A DNA stretch of 64,000 nt, taken from Kitasatospora purpeofusca (GTDB taxonomy: Bacteria; Actinomycetota; Actinomycetes; Streptomycetales; Streptomycetaceae). Positions within the stretch are counted from its first letter, which is position 1; each line of letters starts with the position of its first letter. Where the stretch lies: the NCBI RefSeq assembly GCF_000718025.1, contig NZ_JODS01000003.1, positions 500,698 to 564,697 on the forward strand, read 5' to 3'. Of the stretch, positions 49,433 through 59,083 are shown in pieces. The notes under the pieces were generated by a model. It was not told the origin of the DNA. It worked only from the letters and a program-made list of their open reading frames with translations, and searched no databases. A program made the position numbers and the translations under genes.

Positions 49433-52345
49433 GTGTCCCCGAGCAGCGAGACCGCGCACGGACAGCGACTCGTCATTGTCGAGTCGCCGGCCAAGGCGAA
49501 GACGATCAAGGGCTACCTTGGCCCCGGCTACATCGTCGAGGCGAGCGTCGGGCACATTCGCGACCTCCCGAGCACGGCTGCCGAGGTCCCGGACAAGTAC
49601 ACCGGCGAGGTGCGCCGCCTCGGGGTGGACGTGGACCACGACTTCGCCCCGATCTATGTGGTCAACGCGGACAAGAAGTCCCAGGTCAGCAAGTTGAAGT
49701 CGCTCCTCGCGGAGTCCGACGAGCTCTTCCTCGCCACCGATGAGGACCGCGAGGGCGAGGCCATCGCGTGGCACCTCCAGCAGGTGCTCAAGCCCAAGGT
49801 GCCGGTGCACCGGATGGTGTTCCACGAGATCACCAAGGCCGCAATCCAGGAGGCCGTGGCCAACCCGCGCGAGCTGAACCAGCGCCTGGTCGACGCCCAG
49901 GAGACCCGCCGCATCCTCGACCGCCTGTACGGCTTCGAGGTCTCGCCGGTGCTGTGGAAGAAGGTCATGCCGAAGCTCTCGGCGGGCCGCGTGCAGTCCG
50001 TGGCGACCCGGCTGGTCGTCGAGCGCGAGCGGGAGCGGATGGCGTTCCGCTCGGCCTCGTACTGGGACCTGGTCGGCACCTTCGGCACCGGCCGGACCGC
50101 GGCCGACGCCGCCAACCCGGAGAACTTCGGCGCCCGGCTGTCCTCGGTCGACGGCAAGCGGATCGCCAGCGGCCGCGACTTCGGCCAGGACGGCCGGCTC
50201 AAGGCGGGCAGCGCCAGCACCCTGCACCTGGACGAGCAGGCCGCCCGCGCGCTGGCCGCCGCCCTGGAGCAGACCGCGTTCGCGGTGCGCGGCGTCGAGT
50301 CCAAGCCGTACCGCCGCTCGCCGTACGCGCCGTTCCGCACCACCACGCTCCAGCAGGAGGCCAGCCGCAAGCTGGGCTTCGGTGCCAAGCGGACCATGCA
50401 GGTGGCCCAGAAGCTGTACGAGAACGGCTTCATCACCTATATGCGTACCGACTCCACCACGCTGTCGGAGACGGCGATCAACGCCGCCCGGGCGCAGGTC
50501 ACCCAGCTGTACGGCGCCGACTACCTGCCGGACGCGCCCCGCACCTACGCCTCCAAGGTGAAGAACGCCCAGGAGGCGCACGAGGCCGTCCGCCCGTCCG
50601 GCGACCGCTTCCGCACCCCGGCCGAGACCGGCCTGTCCGGCGACGACTTCCGGCTCTACGAGCTGATCTGGATGCGCACCGTCGCCTCCCAGATGAAGGA
50701 CGCGGTCGGCCAGTCGGTCACCGTGAAGGTGGGCGGCCGGTCCGCCGACGGCCGGGACGTCGAGTTCTCCGCCTCCGGCAAGATCATCACCTTCCACGGC
50801 TTCCTCAAGGCCTACGTCGAGGGCGCCGACGACCCGAACGCCGAGCTGGACGACCGCGAGCGCCGGCTGCCGCAGGTCACCGAGGGCGACCCGCTGGCCG
50901 CCGAGCAGCTCACCCCCGAGGGCCACGCGACCAAGCCCCCGGCCCGCTACACCGAGGCCTCGCTGGTCAAGGAGCTGGAGGACCGGGAGATCGGCCGCCC
51001 CTCCACCTACGCCTCGATCATCGACACCATCATCGGCCGCCGGTACGTCTTCAAGAAGGGGACGGCGCTGGTGCCGTCGTTCCTCTCCTTCGCCGTGGTC
51101 AACCTGCTGGAGAAGCACTTCGGCCGGCTGGTCGACTACGACTTCACCGCGAGGATGGAGGACGACCTCGACCGGATCGCCGCCGGTGAGGCGAAGTCCG
51201 TGCCGTGGCTGAAGCGCTTCTACTTCGGTGAGGGCGCGGGTGAGGGCGCCGGCGAGGGCCTGATCGCGGGCGGCGCCGCCGAGGCCGGCAACGGCGACGG
51301 CGACCACCTCGGCGGTCTGAAGGAGCTCGTCACCGACCTCGGCGCGATCGACGCCCGGGAGATCAGCTCGTTCCGGATCAGCGACGACATCACCCTGCGG
51401 GTCGGCCGCTACGGCCCCTACGTGGAGCGCGCCTCCGAGGTCGAGGGCGAGCCCGGCCAGCGCGCCGACATCCCGGACGAGCTGCCGCCGGACGAGCTGA
51501 CCGTCGAGCTCGCCGAGGAGCTGCTGGCCCGGCCCAGCGGCGACTTCGAGCTCGGCCCGGACCCGGTCTCCGGCAACATGCTGGTCGCCAAGGACGGCCG
51601 CTACGGCCCGTACGTCACCGAGATCCTGCCCGAGGGCACCCCCAAGACCGGCAAGAACGCGGTCAAGCCGCGGACCGCCTCGCTGTTCAAGACGATGTCG
51701 CCGGACACCGTCACCCTGGACGAGGCGCTGAAGCTGCTCTCGCTGCCGCGCGTGGTCGGCGTCGACCAGGAGGGCGTGGAGATCACCGCGCAGAACGGCC
51801 GCTACGGCCCGTACCTCAAGCGCGGCACCGACTCCCGCTCGCTCACCGGCGAGGAGCAGCTGTTCACGGTCACGCTGGAAGAGGCGCTGGCGATCTACGC
51901 CCAGCCCAAGCAGCGCGGCCGGGCCGCCGCCGCGCCGCCGCTCAAGGAGCTGGGCACCGACCCGGTCAGCGAGCGTCCGGTGGTGGTCAAGGACGGCCGG
52001 TTCGGCCCGTACGTGACCGACGGCGAGACCAACGCCACGCTCCGCAAGGACGACGAGGTCGAGACCATCACGCCCGAGCGCGGCTACGAGCTGCTCGCCG
52101 AGAAGCGGGCGCGCGGGCCGGTGAAGAAGACGGCGAAGAAGGCCCCGGCGAAGAAGGCGGCGGCCAAGAAGACCGCCACCAAGACCGCGGCCAAGAAGAC
52201 CACCGCGGCGGCCAAGACCGCGGCGAAGAAGACCACCACCGTGAAGAAGGCCGCCACCAAGACGGCGGCGGCCAAGACGGCGGCCACGAAGACCGCGGCC
52301 GGCAAGACCGCCGCGAGCAAGTCCACCGCCACCGACGAGGGCTGA
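49433..52345 (+). CDS. topA: DNA topoisomerase I
   Basis: The 970-residue type IA topoisomerase has the TOPRIM domain (LVIVESPAKAKTIKGYLGP, ATDEDREGEAIAWHL), active-site Tyr336 in FITYMRTDST, and several C-terminal DGRYGPYV-type repeats in place of zinc fingers. The tail (~880-970) is a Lys/Ala/Thr repeat (KKTAKKAPAKKAAAKK and similar) that binds DNA and raises processivity in Streptomyces. It relaxes negative supercoils and is essential. I chose GTG 49433 by the conserved MSP-type start; the frame upstream is not homologous. Confidence 0.96.
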   Translation: MSPSSETAHGQRLVIVESPAKAKTIKGYLGPGYIVEASVGHIRDLPSTAAEVPDKYTGEVRRLGVDVDHDFAPIYVVNADKKSQVSKLKSLLAESDELFLATDEDREGEAIAWHLQQVLKPKVPVHRMVFHEITKAAIQEAVANPRELNQRLVDAQETRRILDRLYGFEVSPVLWKKVMPKLSAGRVQSVATRLVVERERERMAFRSASYWDLVGTFGTGRTAADAANPENFGARLSSVDGKRIASGRDFGQDGRLKAGSASTLHLDEQAARALAAALEQTAFAVRGVESKPYRRSPYAPFRTTTLQQEASRKLGFGAKRTMQVAQKLYENGFITYMRTDSTTLSETAINAARAQVTQLYGADYLPDAPRTYASKVKNAQEAHEAVRPSGDRFRTPAETGLSGDDFRLYELIWMRTVASQMKDAVGQSVTVKVGGRSADGRDVEFSASGKIITFHGFLKAYVEGADDPNAELDDRERRLPQVTEGDPLAAEQLTPEGHATKPPARYTEASLVKELEDREIGRPSTYASIIDTIIGRRYVFKKGTALVPSFLSFAVVNLLEKHFGRLVDYDFTARMEDDLDRIAAGEAKSVPWLKRFYFGEGAGEGAGEGLIAGGAAEAGNGDGDHLGGLKELVTDLGAIDAREISSFRISDDITLRVGRYGPYVERASEVEGEPGQRADIPDELPPDELTVELAEELLARPSGDFELGPDPVSGNMLVAKDGRYGPYVTEILPEGTPKTGKNAVKPRTASLFKTMSPDTVTLDEALKLLSLPRVVGVDQEGVEITAQNGRYGPYLKRGTDSRSLTGEEQLFTVTLEEALAIYAQPKQRGRAAAAPPLKELGTDPVSERPVVVKDGRFGPYVTDGETNATLRKDDEVETITPERGYELLAEKRARGPVKKTAKKAPAKKAAAKKTATKTAAKKTTAAAKTAAKKTTTVKKAATKTAAAKTAATKTAAGKTAASKSTATDEG

Positions 52346-52364
52346 TCCCCGGTCGGTGGCACCC

Positions 52365-52395
52365 GGGCCCGCGTCCGCTCCGGCGGCGCGGGCCC
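52365..52395. terminator. hairpin terminator after topA
   Basis: GGGCCCGCG and CGCGGGCCC pair across a 13-base loop, 20 bases after the topA stop. Further GC hairpins follow to 52440. Confidence 0.6.
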
Positions 52396-52538
52396 GACCC
52401 GTTCGTGGTCGCGGGCCCGGCCCGTTCGCGGGCGGGGCGTGACAGGGGCGTACGCGGTCTGTCACAACCCGGTGGCGGCGCCCGTCCGGAGCCGTGCTCC
52501 CCTCTTTTGCGCCATGCCCCGACCGCTACGCTGACCGT

Positions 52539-55500
52539 ATGACGAGCGAGGAGCAGCCCACCCCCAGCGCCCCGGCGGCCGGACCGGGCGGTACGCCCGG
52601 CCTGCCCGAGGTCGCGCCCGCCGGGACCGCCGGCGAGCGGATCCGGGCGCTGCTGCGGCTGCGCCCCTACCGGCGCCTGTGGACCACCCAGCTGATCGGC
52701 GGCACCGCGGACCGGCTCGGCCTGCTGGTGCTGCTGATGCTCACCGTGGTCGCCGCCGTGCTCGGCCGGCAGTTCGGCGACCTGCCGCGCAGCCTCGCCT
52801 TCGCGGTCGCCGCCGTCCTCGCCACCCGGTTGGCCGCCACCGGACTGGTCGGCGCCGCCCTGCTCGGCCCGGTGCACGGGCTGCTCACCGGGAAGCTCGA
52901 CCGGCGCTGGACGCTGTTCGGCGCCGACGTGCTGCGCGTCGTGCTGATCGGCATCGCCCCGTGGTGGATCGTCTGGCTGGGCTCCGGCACCGAGCCCTCC
53001 GGCGCCGCGACCTGGGTGCTGCTCGCCACCGTCTTCCTGACCGGCGCCGCCGAACGGGTCTGGGCTATCGCCAAGGCCGCGGCCGTCCCGGCCCTGCTGC
53101 CGCCGGTCGATCCCTACGCGCCGGCCGGCGAGCGGCGGCCGTCCGCCGCCAACCTGGCCACCGTCCGCACGCTGGACCACCGCACCGGGTGGGCCGCGCT
53201 GCCGCTCGGCGCCGGCGCGCTGGTCGCGCTCACCCTCCTGAACAACGTCTTCGCGGCGCTCGGCTCGGACTGGCTGCGCGCCCACCAGACCACCTTCGCC
53301 GCCCTGGGTGCGGCCGCCCTGTTCGCCGTCTCGGCCGCCCGGGTGTACGTCCAGGAGCTGCCCGGCGGTCCCGTCCGGGTGCCGCCGGCCTCGCCGCTGC
53401 GGGGCCTGCGCGCCCCGACCGACGCCACCCCCGGCCCCGCCCTGGCCAAGGGCCGCACCGGCGCCGCCCCGTACTTCACCTTCGCGGTCTCCGCCGGGTA
53501 CGCGACGATGGCCGGCGTCGCCGCGCTGTCCCTGCTGACCGCCGTCGAGCACCGCGCCGGGCCGATCGGCTACGGCATGCTGGTGCTGGCCGCGACCGGC
53601 GTCCCGGCACTGGGCATCCGGATCACCCGGGCCGTGCTGCCCACGCTCTCCCGCCGCCGGCTGCTCGCCCTGGCGCTGCTCACCGAGGGCATCGCGCTGG
53701 TGCTGGCCGGCCTGGTGCTGGACTTCGTGCTCCTGCTGCTGCTCACCGCGCTGGCCGCGCTGGCCGCCGGCGTGGTGATCTCCACCGGCCGCAGCCTGCT
53801 CGCCCTGGAGGTCGAGGAGGCCCGGCTGCCCAAGGTCACCGAGCACCTCTACGCGGTGCTGCGGGTCGTGGTCGGCACCTCGCTGGTCGGCCTGCCGCTG
53901 ATCGCCGCCGCCTACGGGGACGTCCAGTACGGCGCCGTCGAGCCCGGCTCGTTCACGTTCATCCACGGCGGCGCGGCCCTCGCCGTCGGCACCGCCGGAC
54001 TGCTCACCCTCGTCCTGGCCGTCGTCGTGCTGCTGCGCACCGACGACCGGCGCGGCACCGTGCCGTTCGGCCGGGACCTGGTCGACTCGGTGCGCGGCGC
54101 CACCGGTCCGGCCCCGCACCGGGCGGGCACCGGCTTCTTCATCGCCCTGGAGGGCGGCGACGGCGCCGGCAAGTCCACCCAGGCCCAGGCGCTCGCCGAG
54201 TGGATCCGGGGCAAGGGCCACGAGGTCGTGCTCACCCGTGAGCCCGGCGGCAGCCCGATCGGGCAGCGGCTGCGCAGCCTCGTCCTGGACGTCGGCAACA
54301 CCGGGCTCTCGCACCGGGCCGAGGCGCTGATCTACGCGGCCGACCGGGCCGAGCACGTCGAGAACGTGATCCGCCCGGCGCTGGCCCGCGGCGCCGTGGT
54401 CATCACCGACCGGTACATGGACTCCTCGATCGCCTACCAGGGCGCGGGCCGCGACCTGGCCGCCACCGAGGTGGCCCGGATCTCCCGCTGGGCGACCGGC
54501 GGGCTGATGCCCGACCTGACCGTCGTCCTGGACGTCGACCCGACCCGGGCCCGGGAGCGGTTCACCGAGGCGCTGGACCGGCTGGAGTCCGAGCCGACCG
54601 AGTTCCACCAGCGGGTGCGCTCCGGCTTCCTGGCGCTCGCCGCCGCCGACCCGGCGCGCTACCTGGTCGTCGACGGCAGCCAGGCCCCCGGACTCGTCAC
54701 CACCTCCATCCGCCACCGGCTCGACCGCGAGCTGCCGCTCTCCGAGCAGGAGAAGGCCGCCCGCGCCGAGCAGGAGCGCAAGGCCGCCGAGGAGGCCCGG
54801 CGCCGGGCCGAGGAGGAGGCCCGCAAGCGCGCCGAGGAGGAGGCCGCCGAGCGCAAGCGCCAGGAGGTGCTGGCGCAGCTCAGGGCCGAGCAGGCGGAGA
54901 AGGAGCGGCTGGCCAAGGAGGAGGCCGAGCGGGTCGCCGCCGAGGCCGCGCGCAAGGCCGCCGAGGAGGCGCGCCTGCGGGCGGAGGAGGAGGCCCGCAA
55001 GCGGGCCGAGGAAGAGGCGAAGCGGCGGGCCGAGGAAGAGGCGCGCCGGGCCGTCGAGGAGGCCGAGCGCAAGCGGCTCGCCGAGGAGGCTGCCGCCCGG
55101 GCGGAGCTCCAGCGCCAGCGCGAGCTGGCCCGGGAGGAGCAGCGGCGCCGGGCGGAGGAGGCGCTGCAGCGGGCCGAGGAGGCCCGGCTGGCGCAGGCCG
55201 CCGCGCTGGCCGCGGCCGCTGCGGCCGCCGCCGAGGCGGCGGAGCGTGCGGAGCGCACGGGCCGGGGCGGGGACGTCCCGGGTGCCGCCGGGGCGGGTCC
55301 GGACGACGAGATGACCACCGAGCTGCGGGTCGTGAAGGACTCCGGGCCGTCGGACCGGCGGGACGGCAGCGACGCGACCAGGGAGCTTCCGGTGCTGGGC
55401 GGGGGCGCCGTCGGGCGGCCCGGCGAGGCGGCGGGTGGCATGGCGGACGTCGCGGAGACGGCGGTGCTGCCGGTCGTCCCGGCGGCGCCGGCCGGGACCG

Positions 55501-56087
55501 GTGCCACGGGTGCTCCGGCGGACGAGACGGCGGTGCTGCCGCGGATCCCGGCGGACGAGACTGCGGTGCTGCCGCGGATTCCGGCGGACGAGGCCGACCG
55601 GACCGCGGTGCTGCCGAGGGTCGAGCCGGGGCGTCCCGGGGGCCAGACGCCGTCGGGCCAGGTGCCGTCGGGTCAGGCGCGGTCGGGCCAGGTGCCGTCG
55701 GGGCCGGCTCCGCAGGGCCAGGTGCCGCAGGGCCTCTGGCGGGACGCCCGGCCGGGCAGCCCGGCCCGTCAGGCGCCGGCGGACCGTCCGGTGGACAGCA
55801 CCCGCGAGCTGCCGGTGGTCGACCCGCAGCAGGAGCAGCCCGCCGCCGACCCGAGGCCCCGGCCGGACTGGGCGGAGGAGACCCCGCTCGACGATCTGCC
55901 GAGCCTCACCGACACCCTGCTCGGCACCCGCGAGGAGTGGGCCAGCTGGGGCCAGGGCGGTCAGTCCGCTCCGTCCGGTCCGACGGGCCAGGCGGGGCAG
56001 GCAGGCCCGGGCGCCGGTGACGCGCGGCGTGACGGCGGCCAGGACGACGGCAAGGGCAAGGCCCGGCGCTGGGGCCGCCGGAGCTGA
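52539..56087 (+). CDS. tmk: thymidylate kinase fused to an MFS-like membrane domain and coiled-coil tail
   Basis: This 1182-residue protein has four parts. Residues ~30-510 form ten to twelve helices of an MFS-type membrane domain. Residues ~530-735 are a complete thymidylate kinase (FFIALEGGDGAGKSTQAQAL; LTREPGGSPIGQRLR; DRYMDSSIAYQGAGRDL), which phosphorylates dTMP. Residues ~737-907 are a long Glu/Arg/Ala coiled coil (repeated RAEEEARKRAEEEA). The rest is acidic and Pro-rich, with repeated ADETAVLPRIP units and a QVPSGQ repeat. Tmk is normally ~210 residues and cytosolic. The fusion tethers it to the membrane, beside the delta-prime gene. ATG 52539 begins MTSEEQPTPS. Confidence 0.93.
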   Translation: MTSEEQPTPSAPAAGPGGTPGLPEVAPAGTAGERIRALLRLRPYRRLWTTQLIGGTADRLGLLVLLMLTVVAAVLGRQFGDLPRSLAFAVAAVLATRLAATGLVGAALLGPVHGLLTGKLDRRWTLFGADVLRVVLIGIAPWWIVWLGSGTEPSGAATWVLLATVFLTGAAERVWAIAKAAAVPALLPPVDPYAPAGERRPSAANLATVRTLDHRTGWAALPLGAGALVALTLLNNVFAALGSDWLRAHQTTFAALGAAALFAVSAARVYVQELPGGPVRVPPASPLRGLRAPTDATPGPALAKGRTGAAPYFTFAVSAGYATMAGVAALSLLTAVEHRAGPIGYGMLVLAATGVPALGIRITRAVLPTLSRRRLLALALLTEGIALVLAGLVLDFVLLLLLTALAALAAGVVISTGRSLLALEVEEARLPKVTEHLYAVLRVVVGTSLVGLPLIAAAYGDVQYGAVEPGSFTFIHGGAALAVGTAGLLTLVLAVVVLLRTDDRRGTVPFGRDLVDSVRGATGPAPHRAGTGFFIALEGGDGAGKSTQAQALAEWIRGKGHEVVLTREPGGSPIGQRLRSLVLDVGNTGLSHRAEALIYAADRAEHVENVIRPALARGAVVITDRYMDSSIAYQGAGRDLAATEVARISRWATGGLMPDLTVVLDVDPTRARERFTEALDRLESEPTEFHQRVRSGFLALAAADPARYLVVDGSQAPGLVTTSIRHRLDRELPLSEQEKAARAEQERKAAEEARRRAEEEARKRAEEEAAERKRQEVLAQLRAEQAEKERLAKEEAERVAAEAARKAAEEARLRAEEEARKRAEEEAKRRAEEEARRAVEEAERKRLAEEAAARAELQRQRELAREEQRRRAEEALQRAEEARLAQAAALAAAAAAAAEAAERAERTGRGGDVPGAAGAGPDDEMTTELRVVKDSGPSDRRDGSDATRELPVLGGGAVGRPGEAAGGMADVAETAVLPVVPAAPAGTGATGAPADETAVLPRIPADETAVLPRIPADEADRTAVLPRVEPGRPGGQTPSGQVPSGQARSGQVPSGPAPQGQVPQGLWRDARPGSPARQAPADRPVDSTRELPVVDPQQEQPAADPRPRPDWAEETPLDDLPSLTDTLLGTREEWASWGQGGQSAPSGPTGQAGQAGPGAGDARRDGGQDDGKGKARRWGRRS

Positions 56088-56339
56088 CCGGCCGGAACAG
56101 CCGGGACGGCAGCAACGTCCGGCCGGGCCTGCGGTAGGCCCGGCCCGGTGCCGGTGGGGCCGGTCCGGTCTCGGTGGGGCCGGTCCGGAAGCACCGGGCG
56201 ACGTCGTACCGGACACGTATGCTCGACGGCGGGAAGCGGGAGACGAAGGCCGGACGGGTCCGTCCGGCGGCCTCCGGCTCCCGCCGTCGACGGTGTTGTG
56301 GGCGGGGGTGGCAGGTCCGTACCGAGCGTGGGAGCAGCA

Positions 56340-57551
56340 GTGGCCGTCTGGGACGACCTGGTGGGCCAGGAGCGGGTGGTCGAGCAGCTGACCGGCGCCG
56401 CCCGGGCGGCCGGGGCGATCGTCGATGCCGGGCGGGGCGCCGAGCCGGTGTCCGGTGCGAACGCCTCGCTGATGACGCACGCCTGGCTGTTCACCGGACC
56501 TCCCGGGGCCGGCCAGATCACCGCCGCGCGGGCCTTCGCCGCCGCGCTCCAGTGCACCAGCCCGGACCTCGCGCTCGGCGGCACCCCCGGCTGCGGCTTC
56601 TGCGACGGCTGCCACACCGTGCTCGCGGGCAGCCATGCCGACGTGAAGTACGTCCGCACCGACGGCCTGTCCATCGGCGTCGGCGACATGCGCGACCTCG
56701 TGCTGCGCGCCTCCAGCTACCCCACCGGCGGCCGCTGGTCGGTGATCCTGGTCGACGCCGCCCACCGGCTCACCGAGGCCGCCGCCAACGCGCTGCTCAA
56801 GGGCGTGGAGGAGCCCTCCCCGCGCACCGTCTGGCTGCTCTGCGCCCCCTCCGTGCAGGACGTGCTGCCGACCATCCGCTCCCGTTGCCGGCTGCTGGTG
56901 CTGCGCACCCCGGCCGCCGAGGCGGTCGCCGACATGCTGGTGCGGCGCGACGGGGTCGATCCGCAGACCGCCCGGCTGGCCGCGCTGGCCGGTCAGGGCG
57001 ACATCGAGCGTTCGCGCCGGCTGGCCGTCGACGACCAGGCCCGGTCGCGGCGCGCCGAGGTGCTGCGGATCCCGCTGGAGGTCGGTGACATCGGCGGCTG
57101 CCTGGCCGCCGCCCAGCGCCTGGTCGACACCGCCAAGGCCGACGCCGAGGCGCTCGCCGACACCCAGGACAGCAAGGAGACCGACGACCTCAAGGCCGTG
57201 TACGGCGCGGCCGAGGGCGGCAAGGCACCGCGCGGCATGGCCGGCGCGGTCAAGGAACTCGAGAAGCGGCAGAAGAGCCGGGCCACCCGCACCCGCCGCG
57301 AGACCCTCGGCGTCGCCCTGCTGGACCTGCTCGGCTTCTACCGGGACGTGCTGGCGATCCAGCTCGGCTCGACCGGCGCGCTCGCCAACGAGGACCAGCG
57401 GCAGGCGCTCGACCGGGTCGCCCAGGCCGGTCCGCCGGAGTCCACCCTGCGCCGGATCGAGGCGATCCTCGCCTGCCGGGTGGCGCTGGACCGCAACGTC
57501 GATCCGCTGCTGGCCGTCGAGGCGATGACGGTGGCCCTGCGCGCGGGCTGA
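56340..57551 (+). CDS. DNA polymerase III delta-prime-like clamp-loader subunit
   Basis: The 403-residue AAA+ protein starts VAVWDDLVGQERVVEQLTGA. The P-loop reads FTGPPGAGQITAARAFAAAL, so the Walker A Lys is Gln and it should not hydrolyse ATP, as is usual for delta-prime. A zinc loop is kept (PGCGFCDGCHTVLAG, with a further Cys upstream in LQCTS). The sensor-type EEPSPRTVWLLCAPS and PTIRSRCRLL follow. It is part of the clamp loader that places the sliding clamp. Start GTG 56340 has GGGAG six bases upstream. It follows tmk, as in many bacteria. Confidence 0.92.
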   Translation: MAVWDDLVGQERVVEQLTGAARAAGAIVDAGRGAEPVSGANASLMTHAWLFTGPPGAGQITAARAFAAALQCTSPDLALGGTPGCGFCDGCHTVLAGSHADVKYVRTDGLSIGVGDMRDLVLRASSYPTGGRWSVILVDAAHRLTEAAANALLKGVEEPSPRTVWLLCAPSVQDVLPTIRSRCRLLVLRTPAAEAVADMLVRRDGVDPQTARLAALAGQGDIERSRRLAVDDQARSRRAEVLRIPLEVGDIGGCLAAAQRLVDTAKADAEALADTQDSKETDDLKAVYGAAEGGKAPRGMAGAVKELEKRQKSRATRTRRETLGVALLDLLGFYRDVLAIQLGSTGALANEDQRQALDRVAQAGPPESTLRRIEAILACRVALDRNVDPLLAVEAMTVALRAG

Positions 57552-57562
57552 CCGCCGCGCCG

Positions 57563-57600
57563 CGCCGGGGCCGGTACGGCTTCCCGCACCGGCCCCGGCG
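57563..57600. terminator. hairpin terminator after the delta-prime gene
   Basis: CGCCGGGGCCGGT and ACCGGCCCCGGCG form a perfect 13-bp stem with a 12-base loop, 12 bases past the stop codon. Confidence 0.8.
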
Positions 57601-57812
57601 TGGGCTCCCGCGCCTGGCCGGTTCGGCTTCCCGCGCCAGTGCCGCGTCCCACGTTCGAGTGAACGAGCGATACGCGCCGGGCGCACCGTCGTAGGACGTC
57701 CCGCCCGACCTGCACGCTGGGGGCCGACTGCGCCCCGCCGCCGGGGCCGTCGCGTCCCGTACGGTGCCGGGCCCGACCGCCCCGTCCGGCCCTCCCCGAG
57801 GTGGTGCGTCCC

Positions 57813-58997
57813 ATGGTCCGTTCGCTTCTGCTCGTCCCCCTGCTCGCCGTCGCCGGGGGAGGGGTCTGGTTGGCCCGTGGCGCGCTGGTGCGCTGGCGGG
57901 ACCTACGGGTCGCCGAGACGTACGAACTGAGCGGGGACCAGTGGCCGATGCTGGTGCGGGCGGCCGGGGCGATGGTCTGCGGGATCTGCGTCACCGTGCT
58001 GACGCTGCTGACGGCACTGGGCGCCTTCGGGAGCCTCGACGGCGGGGTCGCCGGGCGGACCGGTTCGGCCGCCGACCGGTTCGAGGGGAGCGAGGCGGGC
58101 AACGGGTTCGGCGGTTCCGGTGGCGGGGCCGACGGGCCGGGCGCCGGTCGGCCCGCCGCCCCGCCGGTCGAGGCCGTCGACGCCGCGGCCCCCAGCACCA
58201 CCGCGAGCACGCCGACGCCCTCCCCGCTGCCGGTGGTCAGCCGGTTCGACAGCGTCGGCCACCCGGGCGGCGGCGAGCTGCTCCAGTCAGCCGTCCCCGG
58301 CCCGGACGGCCACCCGCGCAACGTCCGGGTCTGGCTGCCCGCCCAGTACGCGAAGGACCCGAACGCCCGCTTCCCGGTCGTCGTGATGCACGCCGCCACC
58401 CCCCGGAAGACCGCGGACACCGAGGTCCCGGACGTGTTCGAGGGCCTCGCCTCCGCCGTGCAGAGCGCCAAGTCCAAGCCGTTCATCCTGGTCGCCCCCG
58501 AGGCGCCGAACGGCACCGCGCACCCCTGCGAGCTGGTCGCCGCCGCCCCGATGGCCGTCGCCGACGACGCGGCACTGCGCACCACCATCGCGGCCACCTT
58601 CCGCACCCTGCCGCCCGGCCCGGCCGCCTGGGGCACGCTCGGGGTCGGGGACGGCGCGCCCTGCGCGGCCGCGGCCGGCCTCGCCCGCCCCGACCTGTAC
58701 GGCGCGGCGGCCGCCGTCTCCGGCCGGTACGACCCCGCCGCGCTCGCCCGGACCGGCGCCGAGGCGCCCGCCGCCGGGACCCCGAGGCTGCTGCTCGCCG
58801 CCGGGAAGGCCGACACCGCCGGGCTGGACGCCGCCCGCAAGCTCCAGTCGGCCCTGCGCGGCGGCACCGGCGCCGCCGCCCGCGCCGAGGTGCGGATCTC
58901 CGACAACGCGACCGACTACTCGGCGGACCGGATCCGGCTGCGGCTGGTCCGGCAGGCGGCCCAGTACCTGGGCGAGACGCTCGGCAAGGCGTCCTGA
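57813..58997 (+). CDS. membrane protein with degenerate esterase-like domain
   Basis: The 394-residue protein has two N-terminal helices (LLLVPLLAVAGGGVWLA; AAGAMVCGICVTVLTLLTAL), a Gly/Pro/Thr-rich linker (~85-140) and an extracellular alpha/beta-hydrolase fold of the esterase D/antigen 85 type (RNVRVWLPAQYAKDP, FPVVVMHAATP, LARPDLYGAAAAVSG). The elbow where GxSxG is expected reads LGVGDGAPCAAAAGLA, with no Ser, so it is probably inactive or uses other residues. ATG 57813 is chosen; GTG 57801 is possible. Confidence 0.75.
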   Translation: MVRSLLLVPLLAVAGGGVWLARGALVRWRDLRVAETYELSGDQWPMLVRAAGAMVCGICVTVLTLLTALGAFGSLDGGVAGRTGSAADRFEGSEAGNGFGGSGGGADGPGAGRPAAPPVEAVDAAAPSTTASTPTPSPLPVVSRFDSVGHPGGGELLQSAVPGPDGHPRNVRVWLPAQYAKDPNARFPVVVMHAATPRKTADTEVPDVFEGLASAVQSAKSKPFILVAPEAPNGTAHPCELVAAAPMAVADDAALRTTIAATFRTLPPGPAAWGTLGVGDGAPCAAAAGLARPDLYGAAAAVSGRYDPAALARTGAEAPAAGTPRLLLAAGKADTAGLDAARKLQSALRGGTGAAARAEVRISDNATDYSADRIRLRLVRQAAQYLGETLGKAS

Positions 58998-59083
58998 CCA
59001 GGCCCGGTGCGGGCACTACGCTTCCGGTACCCCCGGGCGGCGGCGCGGCTGCCGACGGGTGCGGACGGCTGAAGGGATCCCAT

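Noticed and set aside
49403..52465. Minus-strand frame of about 1020 codons opposite topA
   Set aside because: It has no recognisable domain, and its codon third positions mirror topA.
52068..57686. Minus-strand frame of about 1870 codons opposite topA, tmk and the delta-prime gene
   Set aside because: It is a shadow of three well-identified plus-strand genes and has no family motif or start signal.
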